DNA from: Chitinophagaceae bacterium
GTDB taxonomy: Bacteria; Bacteroidota; Bacteroidia; Chitinophagales; Chitinophagaceae
Assembly (NCBI GenBank): GCA_947456805.1
Contig: CANGTN010000004.1
Coordinates: 1 to 64,000 of the forward strand
Reading direction: 5' to 3'
DNA: 64,000 nt
Shown: one piece after another, positions 21,201-31,476 of the stretch
Numbering within the stretch: the stretch's first letter is position 1
Layout of the letters: each line of letters begins with the position of its first letter
Notes under the pieces: generated by a model
The model's database searches: none
Seen by the model: only the letters and a program-made list of their open reading frames with translations
What the model was told of the DNA's origin: nothing
Program-made: the position numbers and the translations under genes

Positions 21201-21575
21201 TTTATTGTTGACTAACTTGGTTAATCCTCCCGCTTGTTGCCAGTCAATTCCCAAACCAATATTTGATTGTTTATAATCGTCGTAACTTGTATATACAACG
21301 ATGTTTCCTTTGCGTTGCAATGAGTATTCTGTAAAAGATTCTAATTGTGGTAATTCAGCTTCGGCAACCTGTGCAACAAATTTTCCCAACTCATTTCCAC
21401 CTTGAGATGTGTAGGTATAAAAGTTAGGAGATTCAATAAATTTCCACTTCAACTTTTTGTATTGAATTCTATTTTTGCCAAATTCAACCGTGTTTACTTG
21501 GGCAGATACCAACATTGGAATCAGTACAATCAATATTAAAAAAAAACCGTTTATTTTATTTATATTAAATTTCAT
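18204..21575 (-). CDS. Large secreted protein: peptidase-MA-like N-terminus, TolB-like beta-propeller, C-terminal outer-membrane barrel (Omp85/BamA-like)
   Basis: ORF track 18204..21638; MKFNINKINGFFLILIVLIPMLVSAQ at 21575 is the likely signal peptide start. NHTHLKNQIREGIARVLTDN, propeller repeats, C-terminal YGFGARSTLLGYFMKLDCAWEMKGIFRGKPLLYFGIGLDF. Confidence 0.75.
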   Translation of the reverse strand: MKFNINKINGFFLILIVLIPMLVSAQVNTVEFGKNRIQYKKLKWKFIESPNFYTYTSQGGNELGKFVAQVAEAELPQLESFTEYSLQRKGNIVVYTSYDDYKQSNIGLGIDWQQAGGLTKLVNNKIVVYFDGNHTHLKNQIREGIARVLTDNLLFGDDIGEFASNQALLDLPKWLTDGYIAYAAEPWSTQRDDELKSAILGGEYKNFYHFAFAKPTLAGQSFWNYIAEKYKKDNVTYFLYLARIYKNLNNASLKICKKKFKEVLADFMEFEQNKYYEDIKKRKNAPKGKLTISEDVSKNNYYNFQVNPNPKNNTYAMVEFRKGVYSVKINENFYDLKTLLSRGVKVMEGDQNPNYPVMAWDGKGTRLLVIYSEMGKIKMFVYDYVAKYKRFKQTIEGFDQILDASFMLDENTVVLSAVKNGHTDIFIYKIEQNSSEQITNDIYDDINPTFVSFPNRSGIIFSSNRPSANAPSNDTVLPSSYRYNIFLVDILNKTATKQITQLSNLKYGNASFPMPYNVNHFTFVADENGIGNRYAGFFSTQRTGLDSLYYVGDELLRNPTAKELDSTLIAWRKQEPDSISYFQVYKDSTYTFPITNYQSSLLETKIAGNNGLVSEVRREGDYKYLYKLKVDDAALNKRNVNPALTNYMKSVRGIVKQTEGKPTSFKYGKPETIIAPIDTIKLQKKNVFQSEFEADTTFAVVPDNTAIQEEKVAMINKLKLFNYKYKFSTDYILAGVTNNILVNRYQLYGGGQGPIQLNNGNDLNWSFRVGVSDLMEDIKFVGGLRLGASSLKDKDAFFSFQNVKRRLDWGLTYYRSTISNFFPANGYANTLYTNLYQANVSYPFDETKSLRTTLGYRTDRGVLKAEDLSSLPVNDTLTKYALARLEYVYDNSINPAQNIWKGLRYKFYMDFNLPMSEGVSKNFNFNFGFDARNYVEIYRNFIWATRAAGDFSWGDQKIIYFLGGVDGWVNPKFNNVNRPAQDATYAFQSLAMNMRGFNQNVANGNNAFVFNSELRFPVFSTLLQRPINNAFLRNFQLTQFIDLGTAWNGKFNGIQRPYSSYPDANGTVTVNIKAGGIGPFVGGYGFGARSTLLGYFMKLDCAWEMKGIFRGKPLLYFGIGLDF

Positions 21576-21695
21576 ACCCAATCTATTACTTTTAATAAAA
21601 CATTTGAATTCAATGCTTTGTAGTTTAAAAATACACAATAACTATCAATGCATAAAAATAAGTAAATACAATTTACTGAAAATAAAAATACTATT

Positions 21696-22331
21696 ATGCT
21701 AAATGTTAAGGTTTTTACTTTTAATCCAATTCAAGAAAATACCTATCTATTGTTTAATGAAAATAACAATGCAATTATTATAGATCCCGGTTGTTACGGC
21801 TCTGCTGAACAAGAAATACTCAAACAATTTATTCAATCAAATAACCTGCTTGTAAAACAATTGATCAATACACATTGTCATTTAGACCATGTATTTGGTA
21901 ATAAGTTTGTTAGTAATCAATACAAAGTTGAATTACACATTCATCCGCTGGAACAATTGGTTTTACAATATGCTCCAATTAGTGGCGAAAAATGGGGATT
22001 GCCTTTTGAAAATTATGAAGGACAAATCCAATTTTTAAATACTGGTTCAACTGTAAAATTAGACACCGACATTTTACAGGTTTTGCATACTCCCGGACAT
22101 AGCCCAGGAAGCATCAGTTTGTATTGTAAAGAACAAGGCTTTGTAATAAGTGGGGATGTGTTGTTTCACCAAAGTATTGGCAGGACTGATTTACCCGGTG
22201 GTAATCACGAAACATTATTACAAAGTATCAAAGAACAACTATTGGTATTACCCAATGAAACGGTTGTACATAGTGGTCATGGAAGAAGTACCACTATTGG
22301 GTTTGAAAGAAACAATAATCCTTATTTTTAA
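21696..22331 (+). CDS. MBL-fold metallo-hydrolase (glyoxalase II-like)
   Basis: THCHLDHVFGNKFV, LHTPGHSPGSISLYC, SGDVLFHQSIGRTDLPGG. Confidence 0.93.
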   Translation: MLNVKVFTFNPIQENTYLLFNENNNAIIIDPGCYGSAEQEILKQFIQSNNLLVKQLINTHCHLDHVFGNKFVSNQYKVELHIHPLEQLVLQYAPISGEKWGLPFENYEGQIQFLNTGSTVKLDTDILQVLHTPGHSPGSISLYCKEQGFVISGDVLFHQSIGRTDLPGGNHETLLQSIKEQLLVLPNETVVHSGHGRSTTIGFERNNNPYF

Positions 22332-22370
22332 ACAAATTCCTGATTGCTATTCATAAAATTTACTATCCTT

Positions 22371-24569
22371 TTAGGGAATATTATTTTGTAATGCTCTCTT
22401 GTATGCAGAAATAAAAATAGCTCCCAAATTTTTGTAAGGCGGAACATAATCATCAAACTTTTCTTTGGTTGCACCTTTAAATTTAGGTTCAATATTTTTC
22501 CAAATCGCTTGCCAGTTCAAACTTTTTCCTGTTCTTAAATTTTCAGTAATTGCCACTATTAATGTGATATTCACTCAGCCCGCTCCGGTTTGTTTAGAAG
22601 CAATGATGTGTGCATCTGGACAGGTTTCCAACACATCATTTAAACGTTGATAACCACCACAACTACCCAATAAAATTACTTTCGCTGAGTTTGGTAATTG
22701 TTCAATTGTATTATTAACAAAATAACTGTGACCTCTGTGTATGATAATACTAGGATTTAAATTATTTTCTGAAAGATAATTTCCAAGTTCTTCTTGTGCT
22801 TTTGAGTCTAAATCTTCTTCGTTATCAAATGGCTTGTTTGAAAATATAGAAATGGGAGTGCCTTTAATACTTCTTAATTCTACCCATTTTTCACTATCAA
22901 TTTTTTTCCATAAAGTTGATGGATAGTTCTGAAAAAAAGAATTAAAAATTCCTTGCCCATCTTTATCACCATAGAAAAACTGTTGTATCACTATTCTTCC
23001 CTTATTGTCTTTCAGAGATTGAATTGGCATATTATAAACCTCATTAATTCCTAATCTCCCCAACAAATTAATATGTTTTGAAGAATCCATTGATTCAAAA
23101 ATAATATTCAACAAATTATAAATAATTTGACCTCGTTGATTATCAGTTTTTTCAGCCACTACCAAATTTTCTTGTATCCTTTGTAAGATTATTTTTTTTA
23201 TCTTCTCATTATAAATACTAGCATAAGAATTCGCAACATCTACTGCATCTTCTAAGGTTCTTGTTTTCTCTAATCCACTTACAAAACTTCTCATCAATTG
23301 CTCCACATTATTTTTATCCATACGATTTAAAAAATCATCGAGGGTATTATAATTAGCTGCAATTTTTATAAATTTTTTATAATAATCTCCTTGCATCCAT
23401 GCCAATAAAGTATCGGCACTCGGGGTTCTCATTCTTTCAAAAATGCGTTTATATACCCCTAAATAGCTGCTTGTATAAATTTCTTGCTCTCCTAAAACAA
23501 TAATATAATATAAATCTTGTGGGCTAAGTTTTTCCAAACACCTGAATCTTATTTTTTCAGATTTCTCATCGTGCAAACTATTGATTTCGTTGATAAATAA
23601 TTCAATTGTTTTACTCTGTAGTTTAGAAGTAAGCACATTCATCACTAAAGGCGTATCATTTTTGGATAACCTTTTTACATATTCAATTTGAGTTTTTACC
23701 AATAGCTGATAATATCCAACAGTATCATAAAGTAATTTGGTAATACTATCCATGCTCAATTTGTTTTGGTACAAATTGTCTAAAAAAGGAAAATACATTC
23801 TTCCTGTTTTCATAAGAGACAATAAACCAATTTTTTTAACAAGAGGATTATTTATTGACTGAATCTTTTTACCTAGTGCATCAGATGCAGCTGCATAATT
23901 ATAAAGCTGTTCTGGAGAGTGGTAAGCAATACTTAATATAATACTATCAACATAAAAGGCATTTGGATTTTGAGCAAGGAAGCTTATGGTTTTATTGGGA
24001 TATCGTTTAATTTTTTTTAATGATAAAATTTCTTTTGAAATTGGAATACTGATGTTATTTTTTAAACACAAATTTTGAATGAGTAACTCACCAACTTCCA
24101 TTTCATTGTTCTCTATCAATGATTTGATGCTTTCGTTTTTCATTTGCAATTCCATTGCAGCATCATAAGATTTAATGATGTTGTAAAGCAATGCTCCCTT
24201 AATATTTTTTGACTTGTATCCCGAAATAAAATCAGTCAGCATTTCATTAATACCCCGTAACCATTGGTATTTATCCCCTTCTGTGATATTTTTATTCAAC
24301 TCTACTTTTGCCTGTATATTATTTACAACAGCAGTCAAAGCATCGTTTACCATTTCATTGATATGTTGGTCTTTTCCAACATTGAAAATGGTGTCATTAA
24401 TTCCATCAAGCTGACAAATTAATTTTTGATTATTATCAATGTAATCATGATGCAACACCCGCATTGCAGGAATAACAGGCATTGGTATTTCTATAGTTCT
24501 GTCGGGCTGAGCAAGAACAGCAATGTTGCTTAAAATAGTAATTAAAAAAAGGCTTATAATTTTTGACAT
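22371..24569 (-). pseudogene. Secreted protein with clan-CD (caspase/gingipain/CHAT)-like C-terminal region, interrupted by one in-frame TGA
   Basis: ORFs 22575..24569 (664 aa, signal peptide MSKIISLFLITILSNIAVLAQ) and 22371..22574 (67 aa) are contiguous in the same frame, separated only by TGA at 22575-22577 (minus strand). HRGHS and ILLGSCGG resemble a His/Cys dyad. Confidence 0.6.
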
Positions 24570-24729
24570 ATAAGTATAGGAGCAAAATTACCATCATTTA
24601 GCTGCCTATGTTCATTTTATAAAATACAAATTTTATAAAAATCTATACGGTTATTAACAATTAGATAACCTGATAAATACTTTTAAATATAACGGAAGGT
24701 TAATTTTGTGTAAACTTAAGGTTAAGAAC

Positions 24730-25407
24730 ATGGATGCTGCACCAAAAAGAATATTGATTGCTGATGATGAGCCCGATATTTTAGAAATTGTAAGTTACAA
24801 TTTACAAAACGAAGGCTTTGAAGTTTACACAGCAAAAAATGGTGATGAAGCCATTGAAAGAGCAAAAATACTGCACCCAGACCTCATTATTTTGGATATA
24901 ATGATGCCAAAAAAGACTGGCGTTGAGGTATGCAATATACTTAGAAGCCAATCTCTTTTTCAAGAGACAATCATTATTTTTCTAACTGCTTTGAGTGATG
25001 AAGGTTCACAAATCAAAGGCTTGGAAACTGGTGCCGATGATTATATCAGCAAACCAATCAGCCCAAAGGTTTTAATCAGCAGAGTGAATGCACTCTTCAG
25101 AAGATTAAATAAAGAAAAAGGCAAAACGATTAACGTTGGGAATGTGTGCATAGACCCGGTAAGATTTAATGTAGCAGTGAATAATAACAATATCATTCTT
25201 GCAAAAAAAGAATTTGAACTGCTACACCTCTTGGCATCAAAACCCGGAAGAGTTTTTTTGCGCAATGAAATTCTTACCCAAATATGGGGTACCGATGTAA
25301 TTGTAGGCGACAGAACAATTGATGTACACATCAGAAAAATACGTCAGAAATTAGAACTTGATTGTATCACAACCGTTAAAGGTGTTGGATATAAATTTGA
25401 GTTATAA
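24730..25407 (+). CDS. OmpR/PhoB-family response regulator
   Basis: RILIADDEPDILEIVSYNLQ receiver, LIILDIMMPKKTGVEV, C-terminal winged helix VGDRTIDVHIRKIRQKL; ATG at 24730 likelier than 24706. Confidence 0.95.
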   Translation: MDAAPKRILIADDEPDILEIVSYNLQNEGFEVYTAKNGDEAIERAKILHPDLIILDIMMPKKTGVEVCNILRSQSLFQETIIIFLTALSDEGSQIKGLETGADDYISKPISPKVLISRVNALFRRLNKEKGKTINVGNVCIDPVRFNVAVNNNNIILAKKEFELLHLLASKPGRVFLRNEILTQIWGTDVIVGDRTIDVHIRKIRQKLELDCITTVKGVGYKFEL

Positions 25408-25493
25408 TTCGTAAGTCTTTCTATACAACACTTCTGATTTATTGCGTTTCAAATTATCTTGATTGAAACGATATTCGTATATTGCCTGAAGCT

Positions 25494-26555
25494 ATGTTTA
25501 AAACAAAAAACCTTTCTCCTAAGCAGCTCTCTGCATTTACTGCCTTAATTGTTTCATTACCTGTTGGTATTGGTTTTTGGCTGGTAGAAAAGAAATTTAC
25601 TATCTCAATAATTGCATTTTTAGTAATGCTGATTGGCAGTTATTTTTTAATCAGCTTTGTATTAGAATGGTTTATTTACAGAAAAATAAAGTTGATTTAT
25701 AAATTCATTTACCAAACCAAAGCATCGAAAAGAGAAGAGACCTATTACAAATATATTTTACCTCAAAAGAGCATTGATGAAGTGAAAGAAGATGTTGAAC
25801 AATGGGCAGAACAAAGAAGTGCTGAAATTGAATTACTAAAAAAAAATGAAGCTTACAGAAAAGAATTTTTGCAAAATTTAGCACATGAATTTAAGACACC
25901 CATTTTTGCAATACAAGGCTATGTAGATACATTGTTGGGCGGTGCGCTTGATAATCCTGCTGTCAATAAAAAGTTTTTAGAAAATGCTGCACGCAATGTT
26001 GACAGAATGGTAAACTTAGTAGAAGACCTTGATGAAATTTCAAGACTTGAAAGTGGTGAACAGCCGCTCTATAAAGAATACTTTATCATTCAGGATTTGA
26101 TACGTGAAGTGTATGAATCCCTTTCTATAAAAACAGGAAAAAGAAATATCAAAACCAGTATTAAAAAAGGCTGCGAAGCCCCTGTTAGTGTATTTGCCGA
26201 TAAAGAAAAAATTCGTCAAATGGTGATTAATATTGTTTCTAATGCAACAAAATATGGTAAGCAAGACGGAACAATCGTAACAAGTATTTATGAAACCGAC
26301 GGAACAAATGTATTGATTGAATTTAGTGATGATGGTATTGGTATTGCTGAAGAACATTTAAGCAGAATATTTGAACGATTTTACAGAACCGATCGTGGCA
26401 GAAGCAGAGATGTGGGGGGCACCGGCCTGGGTTTGGCAATATGCAAACACATTATTGAAGCACATCAACAAACAATTCATGTAAGAAGTAAACTAGATGT
26501 TGGAACAACCATCGGATTTACATTAACAGGCAAAAAGATTAACTCAGCCTATTAA
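25494..26555 (+). CDS. Membrane sensor histidine kinase (PhoR-like)
   Basis: FLQNLAHEFKTPIFAIQGYVDTLL H-box, IVSNATKYGKQDG N-box, DVGGTGLGLAICKHIIEAH G-box; two TM segments; ORF track start 25482. Confidence 0.94.
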   Translation: MFKTKNLSPKQLSAFTALIVSLPVGIGFWLVEKKFTISIIAFLVMLIGSYFLISFVLEWFIYRKIKLIYKFIYQTKASKREETYYKYILPQKSIDEVKEDVEQWAEQRSAEIELLKKNEAYRKEFLQNLAHEFKTPIFAIQGYVDTLLGGALDNPAVNKKFLENAARNVDRMVNLVEDLDEISRLESGEQPLYKEYFIIQDLIREVYESLSIKTGKRNIKTSIKKGCEAPVSVFADKEKIRQMVINIVSNATKYGKQDGTIVTSIYETDGTNVLIEFSDDGIGIAEEHLSRIFERFYRTDRGRSRDVGGTGLGLAICKHIIEAHQQTIHVRSKLDVGTTIGFTLTGKKINSAY

Positions 26556-29500
26556 CTGAATAAATATTCTACGTCCTCTTTCGTTAATGATTTTACAAAG
26601 CCTTCATCATCGGTAATTAAATCCTTTGCCAATGCCCTTTTCTTCTCTTGCAGTTTAATAATTTTATCCTCAACCGTATCATTACAAATCATGCGATAAG
26701 CAAAAATATTTTTTGTTTGTCCAATCCTGTGTGTTCTATCAATTGCCTGTTGTTCTACCGCAGGATTCCACCATGGATCTACAATATATACATAATCAGC
26801 TGCAGTTAAATTCAGACCCACACCCCCGGCTTTTAATGAAATTAAAAACACTCGGCATGTAGTATCATTCTGAAAACGATTGATGGCTTTCTCTCTGTCA
26901 ATTGCAGCAGTACTCCCGTCAAAATATTCATAATTCACACCAAGCTCATCTAGCTTTTCTTTTATCAATGCAAGCATCCCTAAAAACTGAGAAAAAATAA
27001 GGGCTTTATGATTGCTGATATTCTCTGTAATTTCTCTTCCAATCTCTTCTAATTTGACAGATATATTCGGGAATTTTTCGCCATCTTTTTCTTTAATAAT
27101 TGCCGGGCTGTCACATATTTGGCGCAATTTCATCAATCCTTGTAAAATAGTCAACTGGCTTTTTTGAATGCCTTGTTCTTGTACTACGCCAAGTATTTTA
27201 TCTCTGAAATCATTCCTGTAAGCATCATATATTTTACGCTGCTCAGAACCCATTTCGCAAAACAAAACCATCTCTTGTTTTTCAGGCAAATCTTTGGCTA
27301 CTTGTTCTTTGGTTCTTCTTAAAATAAATGGATACAACAACTTGCGCAAATGATCTTTTTGTTCTTTCTCTCCAAACTTATCAATCGGAATAGAAAATTC
27401 ATTTTTAAAAAACTCCTGACTGCCCAACATACCCGGATTAAGAAAATTCATCTGAGCAAAAATATCAAACGTATTATTTTGTAAAGGCGTTCCGCTTAAA
27501 CACAAACGATTGGTGGCTTTTAAAATACTTGCCGCTTTTGCAATTTTACTCGAAGGATTTTTGATTGCCTGACTCTCATCTAAAATTACATAATCAAAAT
27601 TTACTTCAGCAAATTCTTTGATATCACTTCTTAAAGTTCCGTAAGTGGTAATGATTACATGAATATCATTTTGCATTAAGCCATTCTTCAATCTTGAACC
27701 TCCATGATGTAAATAATAAGTAAGGGTTGGTGTAAATTTTTTAATCTCATTTTGCCAGTTGTACATCAAAGAAGTAGGACAAACAACCAATGCTTTTAAT
27801 GTTCCTTTTTCTTCCTTCAAAAAATTGATGAAACTCAATGCCTGTATGGTTTTCCCCAAACCCATATCATCTGCTAGTATACCACCCCATTGCACTTCAC
27901 GTAGGTAATTAAGCCACTGAAAGCCACTTTCCTGATAAGGTCTTAAAATAGGTTTTAAATGTGCCGGAGGATCTACTTTTTTTATTTCATAATTTGATCT
28001 CAACCTATCATATTTTTCTTCAAGCTGAACAAATAATTCCTCTTCATTTCGTTGATTGTATAAATCTTCAACAACGCTGTATTGGTATTTGCTAAGCTTT
28101 AAATCATTTAATTTTCCTTCGCCAACTTTAAATAATAAAGAATATTTTTTAATCCACTCTTCGGGTAAAATCCCCAATGTACCATCTTGCAGTTGTACAA
28201 ATTGTTGCTTTTTTGCGAGTGCATTTTTTACATCGGCAATGGTAATTTTTTGTTCACCAAATTGTATTTCAACTTTAGCATCAAACCAATCTGTATTACT
28301 GCTTATGAAAATTTTTGTTGAAGGCTTAGCAGTATTGAACCTGAAGTTTTTTAAAGCCTCAAATCCATAAACTGAAACATCCAAATCTTTCATTGCATCT
28401 ACAAACAAAAAGAACCAGTTGTTTTTTAATACATCATTTCCCTTCAATGCAAGCGTATCAGTATCTACAGGCTTTATAAAAGCAGAATGCAAATTTTCAA
28501 CCTTAGCCAAAAGTTCTCGCTCTGCTGCTTCATTTCTAAAAATAACCAAAAGTTTATCTTCTAAAGGCAAAACAATTTTTTCTTTATCGCCACTTCTTAC
28601 ATCAACCCCATTGTATGTGTACACAGGCTGGAATACCAGATAATCACCCTTTTCTCTTAATAATATTTTCAGCTTTGGTTGTACATTTTTTACTTCTTCT
28701 TTTTTAAGATTTCCAAAATGCACATTATATTCTTTGGCAAGTGGCAAGACAAAAGTCTCTAATTTTTTTGACCAGGTTAATGGGTCAAAAATCATTTTAC
28801 CGGTAGGTAAAAATTGTTCAACCAACAAAATATCTTCTGTACGTTGCCAAGTAAAAAATTGGTTGTTGTATTTAAAAAACAAAGTGCTTTCACTCTCGTT
28901 TTCATTCACATTCATTTCTACAAAAGGCAGCTTTACAATACACGCTACTTCGTATTGTTGATTTTGATAATTCACCACAAATTCGGGTGAAATAAAAGTG
29001 TTGTTAAATTCTGCATGTAATAAGTTGGCAGTCGTAAAAACTTTTTTAGGAGCCAGGTAAAATGCAAAATTGCTACCATGTAGTTCGGCAAATAATTTTT
29101 TTATTTTTGGATGTAAATACTCATTAATCAATCTTCTTGTTTCTTCGGGCAATTCATCATTGTATTGTTGAATGATATTGTCCCAAATGCCACTGAAAGG
29201 AGAATTACGAGTTAAATATTTACTTACTTCAGCAGGCATTAATTTTCGTAATTGCTGAAACAACATTTTATCATCTTCACTAAATAATTCTGTATTTACA
29301 AACTTATTTAAATCAATTTTTTCTATACGGTCTGTGTATTTGCTAAAGTCATCATCAGGTTCGCCTTGAACAGCTTCGAATTGGATATATGGATATTGTA
29401 AAGGGTTATCAGTAATTACAATACCTAACTTTAATTTACTTTTTGTTGGTGCTTCAACTATAGGCAAATTAAGTTCATTTTTTTCAACTTCAATAGAAGC

Positions 29501-30340
29501 AGCACTCCATGCTGTATTTGGCTTTGCTTCAATTGTAGCCGGAGTTGTTATACGTTTTATAGTAGAATCAAGTACCCTTAAAAACGGTTTGTTATCCTGA
29601 TAAGTAAATTCAAATTTTCCTTTCAGGTTATCTTCCAAACTATAACCGTAAATACTCAACAATTTATTTTTAACCGCATCCCAATTTCGGATGGTGTCAA
29701 AATAATTCGGACCATAACTATTCAATAATTGCAGAAACACAATTACTTTTTGTACGCACAACGGATATTTTGTTTCATCGCTGTCATTACAACTTGTATC
29801 AAAATTTCGTTCTTCATTTTTCTGAATCAATACCGTGTAAACAGCATTTTCATATTCAACCTCAGCCACAATTTTTTCATCTTTGGCAGAAATAATTTTA
29901 GCTTTATTACTTCGCAAATATTCCTGAGCAGCGACAAAGCTTTCCGGCGATGAAAGCATCCGAATCATCTTCATATCCAACTGCTTCATTTTTACAATCG
30001 TGTGCTGCTGATTATAAATAATTTCTCTTTCACCAAGCATATTTCTGTCAAGCAATTCCTGTAACTGAAATAATGCTCCTGCTTTATGCCTGCATACTTC
30101 CGTTAAGTTGTAAGGACAAGTACAACGAAGCCGCATATTATTTGCATCCTTAAAATTGCTGATGAAAACCTTGTAATAAATTGAATAAGTATCATCCTTC
30201 ACTCTAAAGTTTACATTACCCAACAACTCATCATGATCCATGAGTTCAACCTGACCAAGCGAATGAATTTTTTTTCCTCTCCTGATAACTTCTTCAGAGC
30301 CGTTGTTATAAATATGTTTTATTAAGTAAGGTAAAGCCAT
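26552..30340 (-). CDS. SNF2-family DEAD/DEAH helicase with N-terminal SWIM zinc finger
   Basis: CTCPYNLTEVCRHKAGAL (SWIM CxC..CxH), GGILADDMGLGKTIQALSF, VILDESQAIKNPSSK, NLTAADYVYIVDPWWNPAVEQQAIDRTHRIGQ. Confidence 0.95.
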   Translation of the reverse strand: MALPYLIKHIYNNGSEEVIRRGKKIHSLGQVELMDHDELLGNVNFRVKDDTYSIYYKVFISNFKDANNMRLRCTCPYNLTEVCRHKAGALFQLQELLDRNMLGEREIIYNQQHTIVKMKQLDMKMIRMLSSPESFVAAQEYLRSNKAKIISAKDEKIVAEVEYENAVYTVLIQKNEERNFDTSCNDSDETKYPLCVQKVIVFLQLLNSYGPNYFDTIRNWDAVKNKLLSIYGYSLEDNLKGKFEFTYQDNKPFLRVLDSTIKRITTPATIEAKPNTAWSAASIEVEKNELNLPIVEAPTKSKLKLGIVITDNPLQYPYIQFEAVQGEPDDDFSKYTDRIEKIDLNKFVNTELFSEDDKMLFQQLRKLMPAEVSKYLTRNSPFSGIWDNIIQQYNDELPEETRRLINEYLHPKIKKLFAELHGSNFAFYLAPKKVFTTANLLHAEFNNTFISPEFVVNYQNQQYEVACIVKLPFVEMNVNENESESTLFFKYNNQFFTWQRTEDILLVEQFLPTGKMIFDPLTWSKKLETFVLPLAKEYNVHFGNLKKEEVKNVQPKLKILLREKGDYLVFQPVYTYNGVDVRSGDKEKIVLPLEDKLLVIFRNEAAERELLAKVENLHSAFIKPVDTDTLALKGNDVLKNNWFFLFVDAMKDLDVSVYGFEALKNFRFNTAKPSTKIFISSNTDWFDAKVEIQFGEQKITIADVKNALAKKQQFVQLQDGTLGILPEEWIKKYSLLFKVGEGKLNDLKLSKYQYSVVEDLYNQRNEEELFVQLEEKYDRLRSNYEIKKVDPPAHLKPILRPYQESGFQWLNYLREVQWGGILADDMGLGKTIQALSFINFLKEEKGTLKALVVCPTSLMYNWQNEIKKFTPTLTYYLHHGGSRLKNGLMQNDIHVIITTYGTLRSDIKEFAEVNFDYVILDESQAIKNPSSKIAKAASILKATNRLCLSGTPLQNNTFDIFAQMNFLNPGMLGSQEFFKNEFSIPIDKFGEKEQKDHLRKLLYPFILRRTKEQVAKDLPEKQEMVLFCEMGSEQRKIYDAYRNDFRDKILGVVQEQGIQKSQLTILQGLMKLRQICDSPAIIKEKDGEKFPNISVKLEEIGREITENISNHKALIFSQFLGMLALIKEKLDELGVNYEYFDGSTAAIDREKAINRFQNDTTCRVFLISLKAGGVGLNLTAADYVYIVDPWWNPAVEQQAIDRTHRIGQTKNIFAYRMICNDTVEDKIIKLQEKKRALAKDLITDDEGFVKSLTKEDVEYLFS

Positions 30341-30685
30341 TGTATATCATTCCAAATTAAAGCGTTGTAATTCTATATCATTCACGGTTTTTTTTAAATT
30401 GAAACAAGAAACAAAATACAGTTTACCAAGATATCCGATTCAACTCAAAAATGCCATTATTAGACTAAAGAAATCAATCTACAAATGTAGTACATTGTAG
30501 CTGGTAATTATTACTTTATCAAAAGATTACTTTTCAAAATGTTAAATGAAGCAATAAAGTACACATTCATAAAAAGTGCTTCATTTTTTGCAATAACCTC
30601 TGCGCGTGGGAAGATGCGTTTCAAAATGGTGTAATAATATTATTTTTTGTTGCAATTGGCTGTAGTACTCTAGTAATAGATAGTT

Positions 30686-30718
30686 GGGGCTTTACGCAAT
30701 TAGTTCTCGCAAAGCTCC
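30686..30718. repeat. Imperfect inverted repeat within a long intergenic region
   Basis: GGGGCTTTACG (30686-30696) versus CGCAAAGCTCC (30708-30718): 10 of 11 positions pair (one G.T), 11-nt spacer. Confidence 0.5.
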
Positions 30719-31476
30719 GGGCTAGTTTGCTGTATTCCCCCCTGCCTTTGAACTTTAGCATTTTAATGAACTTTAAAAATACTATTTGTTTGGGTTGTAG
30801 TTTATGAGATAACCCAGATACCACAGATAATTTTTTACTTTCTAAAATAGTACAACTGCTAATATCCTTTCAGCATTCTCTTTTATACAAATTAAAAAAT
30901 TGCTTACAATATGACGTTACCCAAGAGACTACTCATATCAGAGTTGATTTTAATTCCAAATAGAACGAAAATTGAACATATAGAAATGGAAAATCGTTCT
31001 AATCCTATTGATTTCTAGAGTCTATAATCGAACTTTGAAATAATGCTTTGTAATCAATAGGTCTATCTGTATTGTTACTTTCACCGAAGTAATAAATAAC
31101 TATATTTATATAAAATTTAATAGACTTCCAATAATTGCATTGAATAATAGAAAATACTGAGTTTTATTTTCACTATTATTTAAACTATCGAATGCATTCA
31201 GAATTAATGTGTAGTTTGTAAAAATCTTTTGTGTCATTTGACTTATCCAAAACTCTGCACCTATTGGATCCTAATTGCTAATTATATATTCAATTAGAAC
31301 AGGTAATAATGCTCTCAATTTTTTGCAAACTAGTAGGCAATAGCCGAGCAGTTACCAATTGTAATAGGAGTTATTTTAGACCAAGTATTTTCTGTCATAA
31401 TATTACCCTGATCGGTATTTTTAAGTATGGATTTATGGTGAAAAGCAGAAAACTGTAGATCAGATTTATTCCAATC

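Noticed and set aside
30621-30824. 67-aa minus-strand ORF
   Set aside because: Atypical composition, overlaps the inverted repeat, no recognisable domain; likely spurious.
30898-31017. 35-aa plus-strand ORF MTLPKRLLISELILIPNRTKIEHIEMENRSNPIDF
   Set aside because: Too short, no features, expected by chance in AT-rich intergenic DNA.
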